Shown here: piece after piece, positions 52,636 to 61,421 of the stretch
How positions within the stretch are numbered: the first letter of the stretch is position 1
How the letters are laid out: each line of letters starts with the position of its first letter
Source: Pseudonocardia hierapolitana
Lineage (GTDB): Bacteria; Actinomycetota; Actinomycetes; Mycobacteriales; Pseudonocardiaceae
Assembly (NCBI RefSeq): GCF_007994075.1
Contig: NZ_VIWU01000001.1
Location: 3,720,001 to 3,784,000 of the forward strand
Direction: 5' to 3'
Length of the DNA stretch: 64,000 nucleotides
Position numbers and translations under genes: made by a program
The notes under the pieces: generated by a model
The model's input: only the letters and a program-made list of their open reading frames with translations
Databases searched by the model: none
Told to the model about the DNA's origin: nothing

Positions 52636-52826
52636 GCCGCCCGAGGGCTCCCGGGATCGGCCCGAGGTGTACATCAACGTCCTCGCCGAGCCCGTGGTGT
52701 GCTGATCGGAACGATCTGCGCCGCTCACGCGCCCGTTCTCCGCCCGCGCCCCTGCTGTCCGCCCGCGCTACCTGTCGACGGGTAGCGCCGGGCGACCCGG
52801 GGTGCGTCGGCGGCCCGTTGGCACGG

Positions 52827-54023
52827 TCAGGCGGCGCAGCTGCCCGTGTCGACCTCGCGGCGCAGGCTGTTGGCCGCCTGCACGGCGCCGCGGACCTGCT
52901 CGACGGTGAGGACGAAGCCGGTCTCCTGGTCGTCGAGCGCGGCGCCGAACACGACGCCGATCACGCGGCCGTCCGGCGCGATCATCGGGCCGCCGGAGTT
53001 GCCGGAACGGACCACGGCCCGCACCGTGTACACCTCGCGGGTGACCTCGCCGTCGTCGTAGATGTCGGGGCCCTTGAGCCGGATCATGGAGCGGACCTTG
53101 GCCGCCGTGGCCGTGTACGGGCCGTCGAGCGGGTAGCCGACGATGATCGCGTCGTCGCCCGCCGACGCGGGGCGGGGGTCGAACGGGAGCGGTTCGGCGG
53201 CGAGGTCGGGCACGCGGAGCACCGCGACGTCCACGGCCGGGTCGTAGAGCACCACCTCGGCGTCGAGCTCCTGCACCCGGCCGCGCCTGCCGACCACCTC
53301 CACGCCCGTCTCGGCCGTGCCCGCGACGACGTGCGCGTTGGTCATCACCAGTTCCGGGGCGATCACGAACCCGGTGCCTTCGAGCTGCCGGGCGCACGAG
53401 GGCGCGCGGCCGCGGACCTTGAGCACGCTGCTCGCGACGTCGGAGACGATCGGGCTCTGCGCCAGCGCGGGGTCGGGCGCGCCGACCTCGGTGATCGGGG
53501 TCTCCGCGAACGGGCTCAGCACGTCCGGGAAGCCGGAGTTGTTGAGCAGCTGCCGCAGCTCCTCGGGCAACGCCTTGGCCGCCTCGGGCATCACGTTGTC
53601 GACCGCGCGCAGGACCTCGGAGCCGCGCACCCCGGCGGCGAGGCCGGGGAAGCTGGCCGAGGCGAGCGGGAGCGCGACGAGCCATGCCGCCACGACGACC
53701 GTGATCGCCTGCAGCACCGAACCCAGCGTGGAGTCGACCTGCAGGGACCGGTGCCCGGTGATGCGGTCGCGGATGCGCCTGCCGAAGAAGACGCCGGTGG
53801 TCTCACCGAGCGCCACCAGCAGCACCACCACGACGATGCTGACGATCACGCGCGTGGTGGGCGCCTCGACGCCCGCCGCGAGCAGGGGCGCGAGCCGCAC
53901 GCCGAGCACCGCGCCGGTGAGCACGCCGACGAACGACAGCAGCGCCACGGCCATGCCGTGGCGCCATCCCGATACGGCCGCGATCAGGGCGAGCAGGACG
54001 ACGACGAGATCAACCCAACTCAC
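52827..54023 (-). CDS. marP: MarP-like membrane serine protease
   Basis: The 398-residue protein has four N-terminal membrane helices and a periplasmic chymotrypsin-like domain. The catalytic triad is H in MTNAHVVAG, D in VDVAVL and S in RSGNSGGPMI. Two cysteines (APSCARQLE and the C-terminal GSC) match the disulfide that regulates MarP. In mycobacteria MarP supports acid and oxidative resistance. The gene leads toward a Nudix, TlpA-like and nth run on the same strand, the Rv3671c order. Confidence 0.92.
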   Translation of the reverse strand: MSWVDLVVVLLALIAAVSGWRHGMAVALLSFVGVLTGAVLGVRLAPLLAAGVEAPTTRVIVSIVVVVLLVALGETTGVFFGRRIRDRITGHRSLQVDSTLGSVLQAITVVVAAWLVALPLASASFPGLAAGVRGSEVLRAVDNVMPEAAKALPEELRQLLNNSGFPDVLSPFAETPITEVGAPDPALAQSPIVSDVASSVLKVRGRAPSCARQLEGTGFVIAPELVMTNAHVVAGTAETGVEVVGRRGRVQELDAEVVLYDPAVDVAVLRVPDLAAEPLPFDPRPASAGDDAIIVGYPLDGPYTATAAKVRSMIRLKGPDIYDDGEVTREVYTVRAVVRSGNSGGPMIAPDGRVIGVVFGAALDDQETGFVLTVEQVRGAVQAANSLRREVDTGSCAA

Positions 54024-54042
54024 GCCGCCCCTGCCCCCACCC

Positions 54043-54732
54043 TCACGATCCTGCGATCTCCTGCTGACGGGCCCGCGCCAACGACCACGCTGCGTCGAGG
54101 TCCATCACCCGAGTGGTGTCCCACGGACGCGCCCATCCGCCTCGATCCAACAGCGCGGACAATAGGCCCCCGGTGAAACCCCAGACGAGCAACCCCGCCG
54201 TGACGAAGGCAGGACCGGTGAACCCGGACGGGTGACGGACCAGGATGCGGTGCGTCGGGTCGGCGAGGGCGGCGATGGGCACCCGCACCACGCTGGCCGT
54301 TTCGCGCGGGTCGACCGCGTGCACCGCCACCGGGCGCGCCCAGTGGGCGAGCACGGGCGTGACGATGAACCCGGACGGCGGCACGACCAGGTCGGGGAGC
54401 ACCGCGAGCGGCACCACCCCGTCCGGCTCGACGCCCGCCTCCTCCTCCGCCTCCCGCAGAGCGGTGGCCACCGCGTCGGGGTCGTCGGCGTCGGCGCCCC
54501 CGCCCGGGAAGGCGACCTGCCCGGCGTGCTGGCGCAGCGTGCTGGCGCGCTCGAGGAGCAGGACGTCCGGCCCGTGGGCGGCCTCGTCGCCGAAGAGCAC
54601 CAGCACGGATGCGCGCCGGCCGCGGGCAGGCGGCGGCAGGCGGTGGCGCACCAGCTCGGCGGCGTCGATCCCGTGGACGCCGGACAGCAGCGGTCGAAGC
54701 CACTCCGGGGCGAGCTCGGGTCGGAGGTTCAC
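54043..54732 (-). CDS. CoA pyrophosphatase-type Nudix hydrolase
   Basis: The 229-residue protein has a CoA-type Nudix box: LRQHAGQVAFPGGGAD followed by ALREAEEEAGV. The preceding LLLERASTLRQHAG region is the UPF0035 signature. It probably cleaves CoA or acyl-CoA. It starts at a GTG overlapping the tlpA stop (GTGA) and lies 19 bp upstream of marP, in a conserved order. Confidence 0.9.
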   Translation of the reverse strand: MNLRPELAPEWLRPLLSGVHGIDAAELVRHRLPPPARGRRASVLVLFGDEAAHGPDVLLLERASTLRQHAGQVAFPGGGADADDPDAVATALREAEEEAGVEPDGVVPLAVLPDLVVPPSGFIVTPVLAHWARPVAVHAVDPRETASVVRVPIAALADPTHRILVRHPSGFTGPAFVTAGLLVWGFTGGLLSALLDRGGWARPWDTTRVMDLDAAWSLARARQQEIAGS

Positions 54733-55367
54733 GAGAGGCGCTCCACGGCGGCGGCGACCTCGTCGGCGGTGCGGAACGGCGTGGGCGGGTCGACGCGGGC
54801 GACCGAGCCGTCGGCTCGCACGACGTACGAGGCGGGCAGCGCGGGGGGCACGTGGAGCGCAGCGCGCAGCACGCCGTCGGCGTCGATGACCGATGGCAGC
54901 CTGATCTGGAGCTCGGCGAGCAGCGAGAGCGCGGCCCGCGGGTCGTCGCGGGTGTCGACGGTGAGCACCGGCACCGCCCCCGGCCGCGCCGCGTACTCGG
55001 CGAGTGCAGGCAGCTCCTCGCGGCAGGGCACGCACCAGGACGCCCACACGTTGACCAGCGCCGGACGGCCCGCGAGCGCCGCCCCGACGTCCACGGCGCC
55101 GGGGGCGCCCAGGCACGGGGCCGTGACCCCGGCGAGTGGACCTGCAGGAGCCGCGCCCGTGGGGCCCGGGCACGGTACGGATCCCGCGGCCGCCCTGGGT
55201 GCGGCGAGGTCGGCGTCGGAGACCTGCACCTGCTCCATGGTCCCAGCAGGGGGCGCGGAGGTGTCGCTATCGCGCGGCCACAGCGCGAACACCGCCACCG
55301 CCGCGAGCAGCACGACCACCAGCGTGGCGACGACCTCCGAGCGGCGCACCCGGAGCTCCCCGCTCAC
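54729..55367 (-). CDS. TlpA/ResA-like thioredoxin-fold protein
   Basis: The 212-residue protein has one N-terminal membrane helix and an extracytoplasmic thioredoxin fold. The redox motif is [12 protein letters not shown]. Three further cysteines (SVPCPG, APCLG) lie in the linker. It likely reduces or maintains disulfides of exported proteins, such as the MarP disulfide nearby; that link is inference. GTG start and coupling to nth by GTGA match mycobacterial Rv3673c order. Confidence 0.88.
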   Translation of the reverse strand: MSGELRVRRSEVVATLVVVLLAAVAVFALWPRDSDTSAPPAGTMEQVQVSDADLAAPRAAAGSVPCPGPTGAAPAGPLAGVTAPCLGAPGAVDVGAALAGRPALVNVWASWCVPCREELPALAEYAARPGAVPVLTVDTRDDPRAALSLLAELQIRLPSVIDADGVLRAALHVPPALPASYVVRADGSVARVDPPTPFRTADEVAAAVERLS

Positions 55368-56203
55368 GGGGCGTCGGCGTCCTCGCCGCCTGCCGCGGGA
55401 GGTGCCTCGTCGTCGGGGATGCCGACCATGGCCAGCAGGTGGGGGCGCGACGGGCCCTTCACCAGGGCGGCGGCCTGTACCGGGTCGGTGGGGCCTGCGC
55501 CGTAGGCGGGGCAGTCGGCGGAGAGCGTGCACGCGCCGCACGCCGGCTTGCGCGCGTGGCAGACGCGCCGGCCGTGGAAGATCACGTAGTGGGACACCAT
55601 CGTCCAGTCCCGCTTGGGCACGAGCGCGCCGACCGCGTGCTCGACCTTGACCGGGTCCTCCTCGCCGGTCCAGCCCCAGCGCCGCACCAGGCGCCCGAAG
55701 TGGGTGTCGACCGTGATGCCGGGGATGCCGAACGCGTTGCCGAGGATCACGTTGGCGGTCTTGCGGCCGATCCCGGGCAGGGCCACGAGCTCCTCGAGCG
55801 TGTGCGGCAGCACGCCGTCGTGCTTCTCGACGACGGCCCGGCCCATCCCGATCAGCGAGTTGGCCTTGTTCCGGAAGAAGCCGGTGCTGTGGATCATCTC
55901 CTCGAGCTCGGCGCGGTCGGCCTGCGCGTAGTCGAGCGCGGTGGGGTAGCGCCGGAAGAGCGCAGGCGTGACGGAGTTGACCATCTTGTCGGTGGACTGC
56001 GCGGACAGGATCGTGGCGACGGCGAGCTCGAGCGGCGTGGTGAAGTCGAGCTCGCAGTGGGCATCGGGGTGGGTGGCGGCCAGCGTGCGCAGCATGCGCG
56101 CGACGCGCCGGGAGCGGCCGAGCGCAGGCTCCCCGGCGGCGACCCGCTTGGCGAGCCGCGCCGCGCTGCGTGCCGTCGGCGTGCTCCGGGAGGCGATGGT
56201 CAC
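55364..56203 (-). CDS. nth: Endonuclease III (DNA glycosylase/AP lyase)
   Basis: The 279-residue enzyme removes oxidised pyrimidines. The helix-hairpin-helix [14 protein letters not shown] carries the catalytic lysine, and the aspartate lies in VDTHFGRL. The iron-sulfur cluster cysteines are spaced C-x6-C-x2-C-x5-C ([17 protein letters not shown]). It carries N- and C-terminal extensions of about 35 residues. It begins the minus-strand run nth-tlpA-nudix-marP. Confidence 0.95.
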   Translation of the reverse strand: MTIASRSTPTARSAARLAKRVAAGEPALGRSRRVARMLRTLAATHPDAHCELDFTTPLELAVATILSAQSTDKMVNSVTPALFRRYPTALDYAQADRAELEEMIHSTGFFRNKANSLIGMGRAVVEKHDGVLPHTLEELVALPGIGRKTANVILGNAFGIPGITVDTHFGRLVRRWGWTGEEDPVKVEHAVGALVPKRDWTMVSHYVIFHGRRVCHARKPACGACTLSADCPAYGAGPTDPVQAAALVKGPSRPHLLAMVGIPDDEAPPAAGGEDADAP

Positions 56204-56372
56204 GGTGGAGGAGCCTACGGAAGCCCTCCGACAACCTGTGACGCCGGCGGGTCACCGGGCGTGTGGATCGTCACGGAGAGTGCTGGTCCAGGTCACGAAG
56301 TGGTAACGGGATGGGAACTCGTCGACCCCCGGCGCGAGTTGCCCGGCGCGGTGCGAGAGCATCGGACGCGAT

Positions 56373-56624
56373 ATGACTGCCTGGTTGTCCGTCCTCGTGC
56401 CGCTACTGGTGATGTTCTTCGCGCTCGGGATGGAGCGCGTCGAGTCCCGGCTGCGGGAGGCGACCGTGCGCCCTGAAGAGGTCGAAGAGCTCCTCGAACG
56501 CCCTCGCCCCGACGAGGTGCGCGCCCTCTTCCGACAGGGGTCGGGGCGAGCACTGGAGCTCTTCCGGCTGCGCAACCGGGGCTCGCGAGGGCGCAAGTCG
56601 ACCCGGCGCAGCAAGGCGGCTTGA
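56373..56624 (+). CDS. Small membrane protein (Rv3675-like)
   Basis: The 83-residue protein has one N-terminal hydrophobic helix (residues 4-21) and a charged tail with several E and R residues ending in basic RGSRGRKSTRRSKAA. No domain was recognised. Its position between nth and crp fits a conserved mycobacterial small-membrane gene. It is probably cotranscribed in the crp direction only loosely, as a hairpin and promoter lie before crp. Confidence 0.7.
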   Translation: MTAWLSVLVPLLVMFFALGMERVESRLREATVRPEEVEELLERPRPDEVRALFRQGSGRALELFRLRNRGSRGRKSTRRSKAA

Positions 56625-56641
56625 CCGGGCCACGAGGGCGA

Positions 56642-56664
56642 GACCGGGTGAAACTCGCCCGGTC
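56642..56664 (+). terminator. Hairpin after the small membrane gene
   Basis: GACCGGG and CCCGGTC form a 7-bp stem with a 9-nt loop. There is no T tract, so its strength is uncertain. It lies before the crp promoter and would separate the two transcripts. Confidence 0.45.
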
Positions 56665-56689
56665 GGGCAGGGAATTCGACGGCTGCGGC

Positions 56690-56719
56690 GTCACACAGGG
56701 TGCGCGCAACCCCTAGACT
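56690..56719 (+). promoter_or_regulatory. Probable sigma-70-type promoter of crp
   Basis: GTCACA (56690-56695) and TAGACT (56714-56719) lie 18 bp apart and match the -35/-10 pattern moderately (4/6 and a good TANNNT). The start codon is about 50 nt beyond the predicted transcription start. The evidence is pattern only. Confidence 0.45.
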
Positions 56720-56772
56720 GACCGGCCGGTGATCCGGCCGCGGGGCAGCGGCCTGGGACGAGGAGCGACGCA

Positions 56773-57447
56773 GTGGACGAGATACTGATCCGCGCAGGGA
56801 TTTTCCAGGGTGTTGAGCCCCACGCGGCCGAGGCGCTGGCCCAGGCGCTCGAGCCCGCGGAGTTCCCGCGTGGCCACGTGATCTTCGCCGAGGGTGAGCC
56901 GGGCGACCGGCTGTACATCGTGGGCAGCGGCAAGGTCAAGATCGGGCGGAAGTCGCCCGACGGCCGGGAGAACCTGCTCATGGTGGCCGGCCCGTCGGAC
57001 ATGTTCGGCGAGCTGTCCATCTTCGACCCGGGCCCGCGCACGTCGTCGGCCACCGCCGTCACCGAGGTCCGCACGTACACGATGGACCGGCCCGCGCTGC
57101 GGGAGTGGATCGGCAAGCGCCCGGAGATCGCCGAGCAGCTGCTGCGCGTGCTGGCCCGCCGGCTGCGGCGCACGAACAACGCGCTCGCCGACCTCATCTT
57201 CACCGACGTCCCCGGGCGTGTCGCGAAGGCGCTGCTGCAGCTCGCGCGCCAGTTCGGTTCGCAGGAGTCGGGCCTGCTGCGCGTCACGCACGACCTCACG
57301 CAGGAGGAGATCGCCCAGCTCGTCGGGGCGAGCCGGGAGACCGTCAACAAGGCGCTCGCGGACTTCGCCCACCGCGGCTGGCTGCGCCTGGAGGGCAAGA
57401 GCGTGCTGATCCTCGAGCCGGAGCGGCTCGCCCGCCGCGCCCGGTAG
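56773..57447 (+). CDS. crp: CRP-family cyclic-nucleotide-responsive regulator
   Basis: The 224-residue protein has the cNMP-binding barrel (residues about 10-115) with [18 protein letters not shown], including the arginine and serine that bind the cyclic phosphate. The C-terminal helix-turn-helix ([21 protein letters not shown]) is canonical. It is the counterpart of mycobacterial Rv3676 Crp. The GTG start and a strong terminator after it mark a single-gene unit. Confidence 0.95.
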   Translation: MDEILIRAGIFQGVEPHAAEALAQALEPAEFPRGHVIFAEGEPGDRLYIVGSGKVKIGRKSPDGRENLLMVAGPSDMFGELSIFDPGPRTSSATAVTEVRTYTMDRPALREWIGKRPEIAEQLLRVLARRLRRTNNALADLIFTDVPGRVAKALLQLARQFGSQESGLLRVTHDLTQEEIAQLVGASRETVNKALADFAHRGWLRLEGKSVLILEPERLARRAR

Positions 57448-57466
57448 CCCTCGAGATCCTCACCTG

Positions 57467-57500
57467 ACGGACGGCACTGCCTCTCGGCAGTGCCGTCCGT
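57467..57500 (+). terminator. Strong intrinsic hairpin after crp
   Basis: ACGGACGGCACTGCC and GGCAGTGCCGTCCGT form a perfect 15-bp stem with a TCTC loop. A short TTC follows. In this high-GC genome such hairpins usually terminate without long T tracts. Confidence 0.8.
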
Positions 57501-57520
57501 TCATGTTCGGCCGAAATTAG

Positions 57521-57536
57521 TGGTACGGCCGTACCA
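57521..57536. promoter_or_regulatory. Perfect 16-bp palindrome before an MFS gene
   Basis: TGGTACGG and CCGTACCA are exact complements with no spacer. It lies 21 bp before the ATG of the MFS gene, where a repressor would block transcription. The cognate regulator is not adjacent, so the identity is open. Confidence 0.5.
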
Positions 57537-57556
57537 GAATGTGCGACCCTGGGGCC

Positions 57557-58795
57557 ATGTCGTCATCAGCGTCGCTCGCCGACTACCGCGCCGCCCTCAC
57601 GGCTCCAGGGGCCGTGGTGCCGGTCCTCGCCTCCGCCGTCGGCCGGTTCCCGATCGCGATGCTGCCGCTGGCGACGCTGCTCTACGTCCAGCGGGAGACC
57701 GGGTCGTTCGCCGCGGCGGGCCTGGTCTCGGCCGGGCAGATGATCGGTGTGGCCGCGGGCTCGGTGGCCCAGGGCCGGGTGGTCGACCGGCTGGGCCCGA
57801 GCCGACCGCTGCTGACGGTCGTCGTGCTCTTCGTGCTGGCCGTCACGGCTCTGGTGACCGCCATCGAGACCGGGCAGCCGCTGCCGGTGGTGGTGGCGCT
57901 GGCCACCGGCGCGGGGATCGTCCGGCCCGCGCTCGAGGGGGCCTCCCGATCGCTGTGGACGGTGCTCGTGCCGGCAGGCTCCGCCCGCTCGGCAGCCCTC
58001 ACGTACGAGGCCATCAGCCTGGAGGTCTTCTTCATCCTCGGCCCGGCGATCGCCGCGTTCCTGGTGGCGGCGCCCTGGCCGGGCCTAGGCCTCGTCGTGG
58101 CCGGCTCCGCGATGGCGCTCGGGGCAGGCGCGTTCGCGCTGAGCGGCCCGGCCCGCGGGATCGGGCGCACCCCCGCTCACGGCGGTGTCTCCCTCCTGGG
58201 CGCGCTCGGCAGGCCGGGGATGCGCACGGTGGCCGTGGCCTCCCTCGGGTTCGGGCTGGTCATCGGCTCGGTGGAGGTCGGCCTCCCCGCGGTCACCGCG
58301 GCGGCGGGCTCACCCACGCTGGGCGGCGTGCTCCTGTCGGCGTGGTCGATCTCTTCGGTGCTCGCAGGCGTGCTCTACGGGATGCGCCCGTGGCCGCGCC
58401 CGCTGCACCTGCGCATGCCGGCGCTGCTCGGCGGCTTCGCGGTGCTGGTGGCCGCGATGGCGCTCGTCGGACCCACCGGCTCGATGGCGGTGCTCGTGAT
58501 CACGATGATCGTGTCGGGAGCGCTGATCACACCCCAGGTCACCGGCCACTCCCTCGCCGTCGACATCGCGGCCCCGCCCGGCGCCGCCGCCGAGGCGTTC
58601 GGATGGGTGATCACGGCCGCCACCCTCGGTATCGCCACCGGCCAGTCGAGCGCGGGGCTCGTCGTGGAGGCGTTCGGCCCGCCCGCGGCGTTCGTGTCCG
58701 GCGGGGCGGCAGGCGTGGTGCTGGCGATGGTGCTGTGGCTGCGCCGGTCGACGCTGCTGCCGCAGCCGGTGGAGGCGCCGGCCCCGGTCGCCTGA
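57557..58795 (+). CDS. MFS transporter (about 12 helices)
   Basis: The 412-residue protein has about 12 hydrophobic segments and the MFS-like loop GRVVDRLGPSRPLLTV. Residues such as GIVRPALEGASRSLW mark the second half-loop. Substrate unknown. A perfect operator-like palindrome precedes it. It lies between crp and the metallo-hydrolase, an insertion relative to mycobacterial order. It converges with the next gene on a perfect 20-bp inverted repeat. Confidence 0.85.
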   Translation: MSSSASLADYRAALTAPGAVVPVLASAVGRFPIAMLPLATLLYVQRETGSFAAAGLVSAGQMIGVAAGSVAQGRVVDRLGPSRPLLTVVVLFVLAVTALVTAIETGQPLPVVVALATGAGIVRPALEGASRSLWTVLVPAGSARSAALTYEAISLEVFFILGPAIAAFLVAAPWPGLGLVVAGSAMALGAGAFALSGPARGIGRTPAHGGVSLLGALGRPGMRTVAVASLGFGLVIGSVEVGLPAVTAAAGSPTLGGVLLSAWSISSVLAGVLYGMRPWPRPLHLRMPALLGGFAVLVAAMALVGPTGSMAVLVITMIVSGALITPQVTGHSLAVDIAAPPGAAAEAFGWVITAATLGIATGQSSAGLVVEAFGPPAAFVSGGAAGVVLAMVLWLRRSTLLPQPVEAPAPVA

Positions 58796-58850
58796 TTGCA
58801 GCATGGCCACCTTCACGCAACGAGGTGGCATGAAGGTGGCCATGCTGCAA
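58796..58850. terminator. Perfect 20-bp inverted repeat between convergent genes
   Basis: The arms lie at 58796-58815 and 58831-58850 with a 15-nt loop; they begin TTGCAGCATGGCC and are exact complements. The element fills nearly the entire gap between two convergent stops, so it probably terminates both. Its perfection suggests a repeat or recent insertion rather than drift. Confidence 0.65.
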
Positions 58851-58854
58851 CGGG

Positions 58855-59643
58855 TCAGGGCGTGCGGAGGTGGTCCAGCTGGGCGCGGACCGAGAGTTCC
58901 GCAGCGGGCCAGAGCACCCGGTCGACGTCGGCGTAGACCAGCTCCACCACCTGGCGGGGCGTGGCGTCCTGACCGAGCTGCGCGAGCGCTGCCCGCACCT
59001 GCTCCAGCCGCTCCTCGCGGTGGGCGAGGTACGCCGTGGCGACGGACGGCGCGTCCGGGAGCTCGGGTCCGTGGCCCGGCAGCACCGCGGTGCCCGGCTC
59101 GAGGTCGGCGAGCCGGCGCAGCGAGGCGAGGTAGGGGCCGAGCGCACCGTCCGGGTGGGCGATCACGGTGGTGCCGCGGCCGAGGATCGTGTCTCCGGTG
59201 AGCACGGCCTGGTCGGCGCCCGGCCCGTCGAGCAGGAACGACAGCGAGTCGGACGTGTGGCCGGGGGTGGCGACCACCCGCAGCTCGACGCCCGCGGCCG
59301 CCACGACGTCTCCGTCGCCGAGTGCCTCCGACCCGAGCACGAGCGAGGGATCGAGGGCCCGCACCGGGGCGCCCGTGAGCGCGGCGAAGCGGCGCGCGCC
59401 GCCTGCGTGGTCGTGGTGGCGGTGGGTGAGCAGCACCAGCGCGACCGGGCCCTGAGCGGCCACCCGCCGCAGGTGCACGTCGTCCTCCTCACCGGGGTCG
59501 ACCACCACGCACCTCTCCTCGCCCGGCGCCCGCAGCACCCAGGTGTTCGTGCCGTCGAGGGTCATCGGGGAGGGGTTCTCGGCGAGCAGCACCGAGGCCA
59601 GCGGGGTCACCGGCCGCTGCACGCCGTAGGCGGGGCCGGTCAT
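58855..59643 (-). CDS. Metallo-beta-lactamase-fold hydrolase
   Basis: The 262-residue protein has the MBL metal motif HRHHDHAGG, the later GHTSDSLSF histidine and GDTILG aspartate, and GHGP for the last ligand. It is a hydrolase of unknown substrate, like Rv3677c. Its ATG overlaps the stop of the following Nudix gene on the same strand (ATGA), so the two are coupled. Confidence 0.88.
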   Translation of the reverse strand: MTGPAYGVQRPVTPLASVLLAENPSPMTLDGTNTWVLRAPGEERCVVVDPGEEDDVHLRRVAAQGPVALVLLTHRHHDHAGGARRFAALTGAPVRALDPSLVLGSEALGDGDVVAAAGVELRVVATPGHTSDSLSFLLDGPGADQAVLTGDTILGRGTTVIAHPDGALGPYLASLRRLADLEPGTAVLPGHGPELPDAPSVATAYLAHREERLEQVRAALAQLGQDATPRQVVELVYADVDRVLWPAAELSVRAQLDHLRTP

Positions 59644-60440
59644 GCGAGGTGGCCGGGGAAGCCGACGGCGGGGAACGTCGTGCGGTCGGGCAGCACGGAG
59701 ACGAGCCGGTCGCCGTCCCTGCGCACCACGGGTGTGATCGGCCGGATCACCCGCTCCGCCGCCGCGCCGAGCACCGCGGCGCTCTCGCCGAACCCGGCGA
59801 TCTCCTGCAGGGTGCGCGCCGTCGGCGGCATCAGCTGCATCTCGTCCTCCTGCCAGCGTTCGAGGGCCTCGTCGGGATGCCACCAGACGGCCTCGACCGC
59901 CTCCGTGGTGTGCGCGTCCGCCTCCTGCCCGTCGGGCACCCGCGCCACGAAGAACGCGGTGTCGTAGCGGCGCGGGTAGTCGTGAGGCGTGATCCAGCGG
60001 GCCCAGGCGTGCAGCAGGTCGGCCCGCAGCACCAGCCCGGCGCCGGCCAGCACGTCGTCGAACGACCGGCGCCGGGCGACGACATCGGCCCGGAGCCGGT
60101 CCAGCCCGGCCGGTGTGCGCGGCCCGGCCAGCAGCACCCCGCACTCCTCGAAGGTCTCGCGGACAGCGGCGTGCACGAAGGCACCTGCCAGGTCGGCGTC
60201 GACCCCGAGCCGCTCGGCCCACCACCGCGGTTCCGGGCCCGCCCAGCGGTCCGGGTGGGGGCGGTCGCTCGCGTCCACCCCGCCGCCGGGGAACACCGTC
60301 ATCCCGCCCGCGAACGCCATCTCCGTCACGCGGCGCTGCAGGAAGACCTGCAGCGGGGAGCGCCCGGGTGGCGGATGGGGGTGGTCACGCACCAGCAGCA
60401 CGGTCGCGGCAGGCCGCGGGATCACCGGTGCGGAGGTCAT
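59640..60440 (-). CDS. Nudix hydrolase with extended box
   Basis: The 266-residue protein has a split Nudix motif: FPGGGVD, then a long insert, then VRETFEECGVLL. This resembles the NUDT8/NUDT19-like acyl-CoA or RNA-cap-related subgroup. It lies upstream of the metallo-hydrolase and is coupled to it. The substrate is unknown. Confidence 0.87.
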   Translation of the reverse strand: MTSAPVIPRPAATVLLVRDHPHPPPGRSPLQVFLQRRVTEMAFAGGMTVFPGGGVDASDRPHPDRWAGPEPRWWAERLGVDADLAGAFVHAAVRETFEECGVLLAGPRTPAGLDRLRADVVARRRSFDDVLAGAGLVLRADLLHAWARWITPHDYPRRYDTAFFVARVPDGQEADAHTTEAVEAVWWHPDEALERWQEDEMQLMPPTARTLQEIAGFGESAAVLGAAAERVIRPITPVVRRDGDRLVSVLPDRTTFPAVGFPGHLA

Positions 60441-60491
60441 GCAGGCGAGGCTAGTGGGGGCGGCGCTGCTGCTCGGGGCAGGATGTGCGCC

Positions 60492-61382
60492 ATGGATCGG
60501 CTGCGGGTGGGACTGGTCGGCGGCGGCCCGTGGGCCCGCACGGTGCACGCGCCGGGCCTCGCGGCCCACGCCGGCACCGAGCTCGCAGCCGTGTGGACCC
60601 GCCGTCCGCAGGCCGCATCCGAGCTCGCCGCCGAGTTCGGCGCGCGCGCCTACACCGACCTCGAGGTGCTGTTCGACGCGGTGGACGCGGTCGCCTTCGC
60701 CGTGCCGCCGCAGGCGCAGGGCCGGCTCGCGCTCTTCGCCGCGGCCGCGGGCAAGCACCTGATCTGCGAGAAGCCGCTCGCGGGCACCGTCGAGGACGCC
60801 CGGGCGGTGGTCGACGCGGTCGAGCGGGCCGGCGTGCGGTCGACGATGGTTCTGACGATGCGGCACGCCCCTTCCGTGCGCGACTGGCTCGCGGAGATGC
60901 CTGCTGAGCCGGCCGGGGCGGACACCGTGGCGTTCGCCCGCTGGATCTCCGGGTCGCTGCTGGGCGGGCCGTACTCCGCGTCGCCATGGCGGGCCGACGA
61001 GGGCGCGCTGTCCGACCTCGGGCCGCACGTGATCGATCTCCTCGACGCCGCGCTCGGGCCGGTCGTCGACGTGCCGTGGGCGCGGTACGAGGAGCCCGAC
61101 TTCTGGCGCTTCGGGCTCCTGCACACCGGCGGGGCGCAGAGCACCGTGACGCTGTCGATGCGCGTGCCCGTCGACCCGTCGGAGATCGAGTTCACGGTGT
61201 TCGGCGGCGCAGGGAGGCACCGGCTCGCCGGCCGCGGCGCCGACGCCCCCACCTGCTACGCCGCGCTGCTCGACGAGCTCGTCGCCGCCGTTGACGGCTC
61301 CGGCCCGCCGCCCGCCCTCGACGTCACCCGCGGCCTGCGCGTGCAGGAGCTCGTGGAAGCCGTCCGCATCGCGGTGGCCTGA
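60492..61382 (+). CDS. Gfo/Idh/MocA-family oxidoreductase
   Basis: The 296-residue protein has the N-terminal Rossmann motif VGLVGGGPWARTVHAPGL and the conserved EKPLAG with the catalytic lysine. It oxidises or reduces a sugar-like or other polar substrate with NAD(P). An ATG three codons earlier (60483) is an alternative start. It is divergent from the Nudix gene. Confidence 0.88.
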   Translation: MDRLRVGLVGGGPWARTVHAPGLAAHAGTELAAVWTRRPQAASELAAEFGARAYTDLEVLFDAVDAVAFAVPPQAQGRLALFAAAAGKHLICEKPLAGTVEDARAVVDAVERAGVRSTMVLTMRHAPSVRDWLAEMPAEPAGADTVAFARWISGSLLGGPYSASPWRADEGALSDLGPHVIDLLDAALGPVVDVPWARYEEPDFWRFGLLHTGGAQSTVTLSMRVPVDPSEIEFTVFGGAGRHRLAGRGADAPTCYAALLDELVAAVDGSGPPPALDVTRGLRVQELVEAVRIAVA

Positions 61383-61421
61383 CGCGAGTCGCCGCGTGGG
61401 TGTGCGCGAGCCGAGCGCGTC

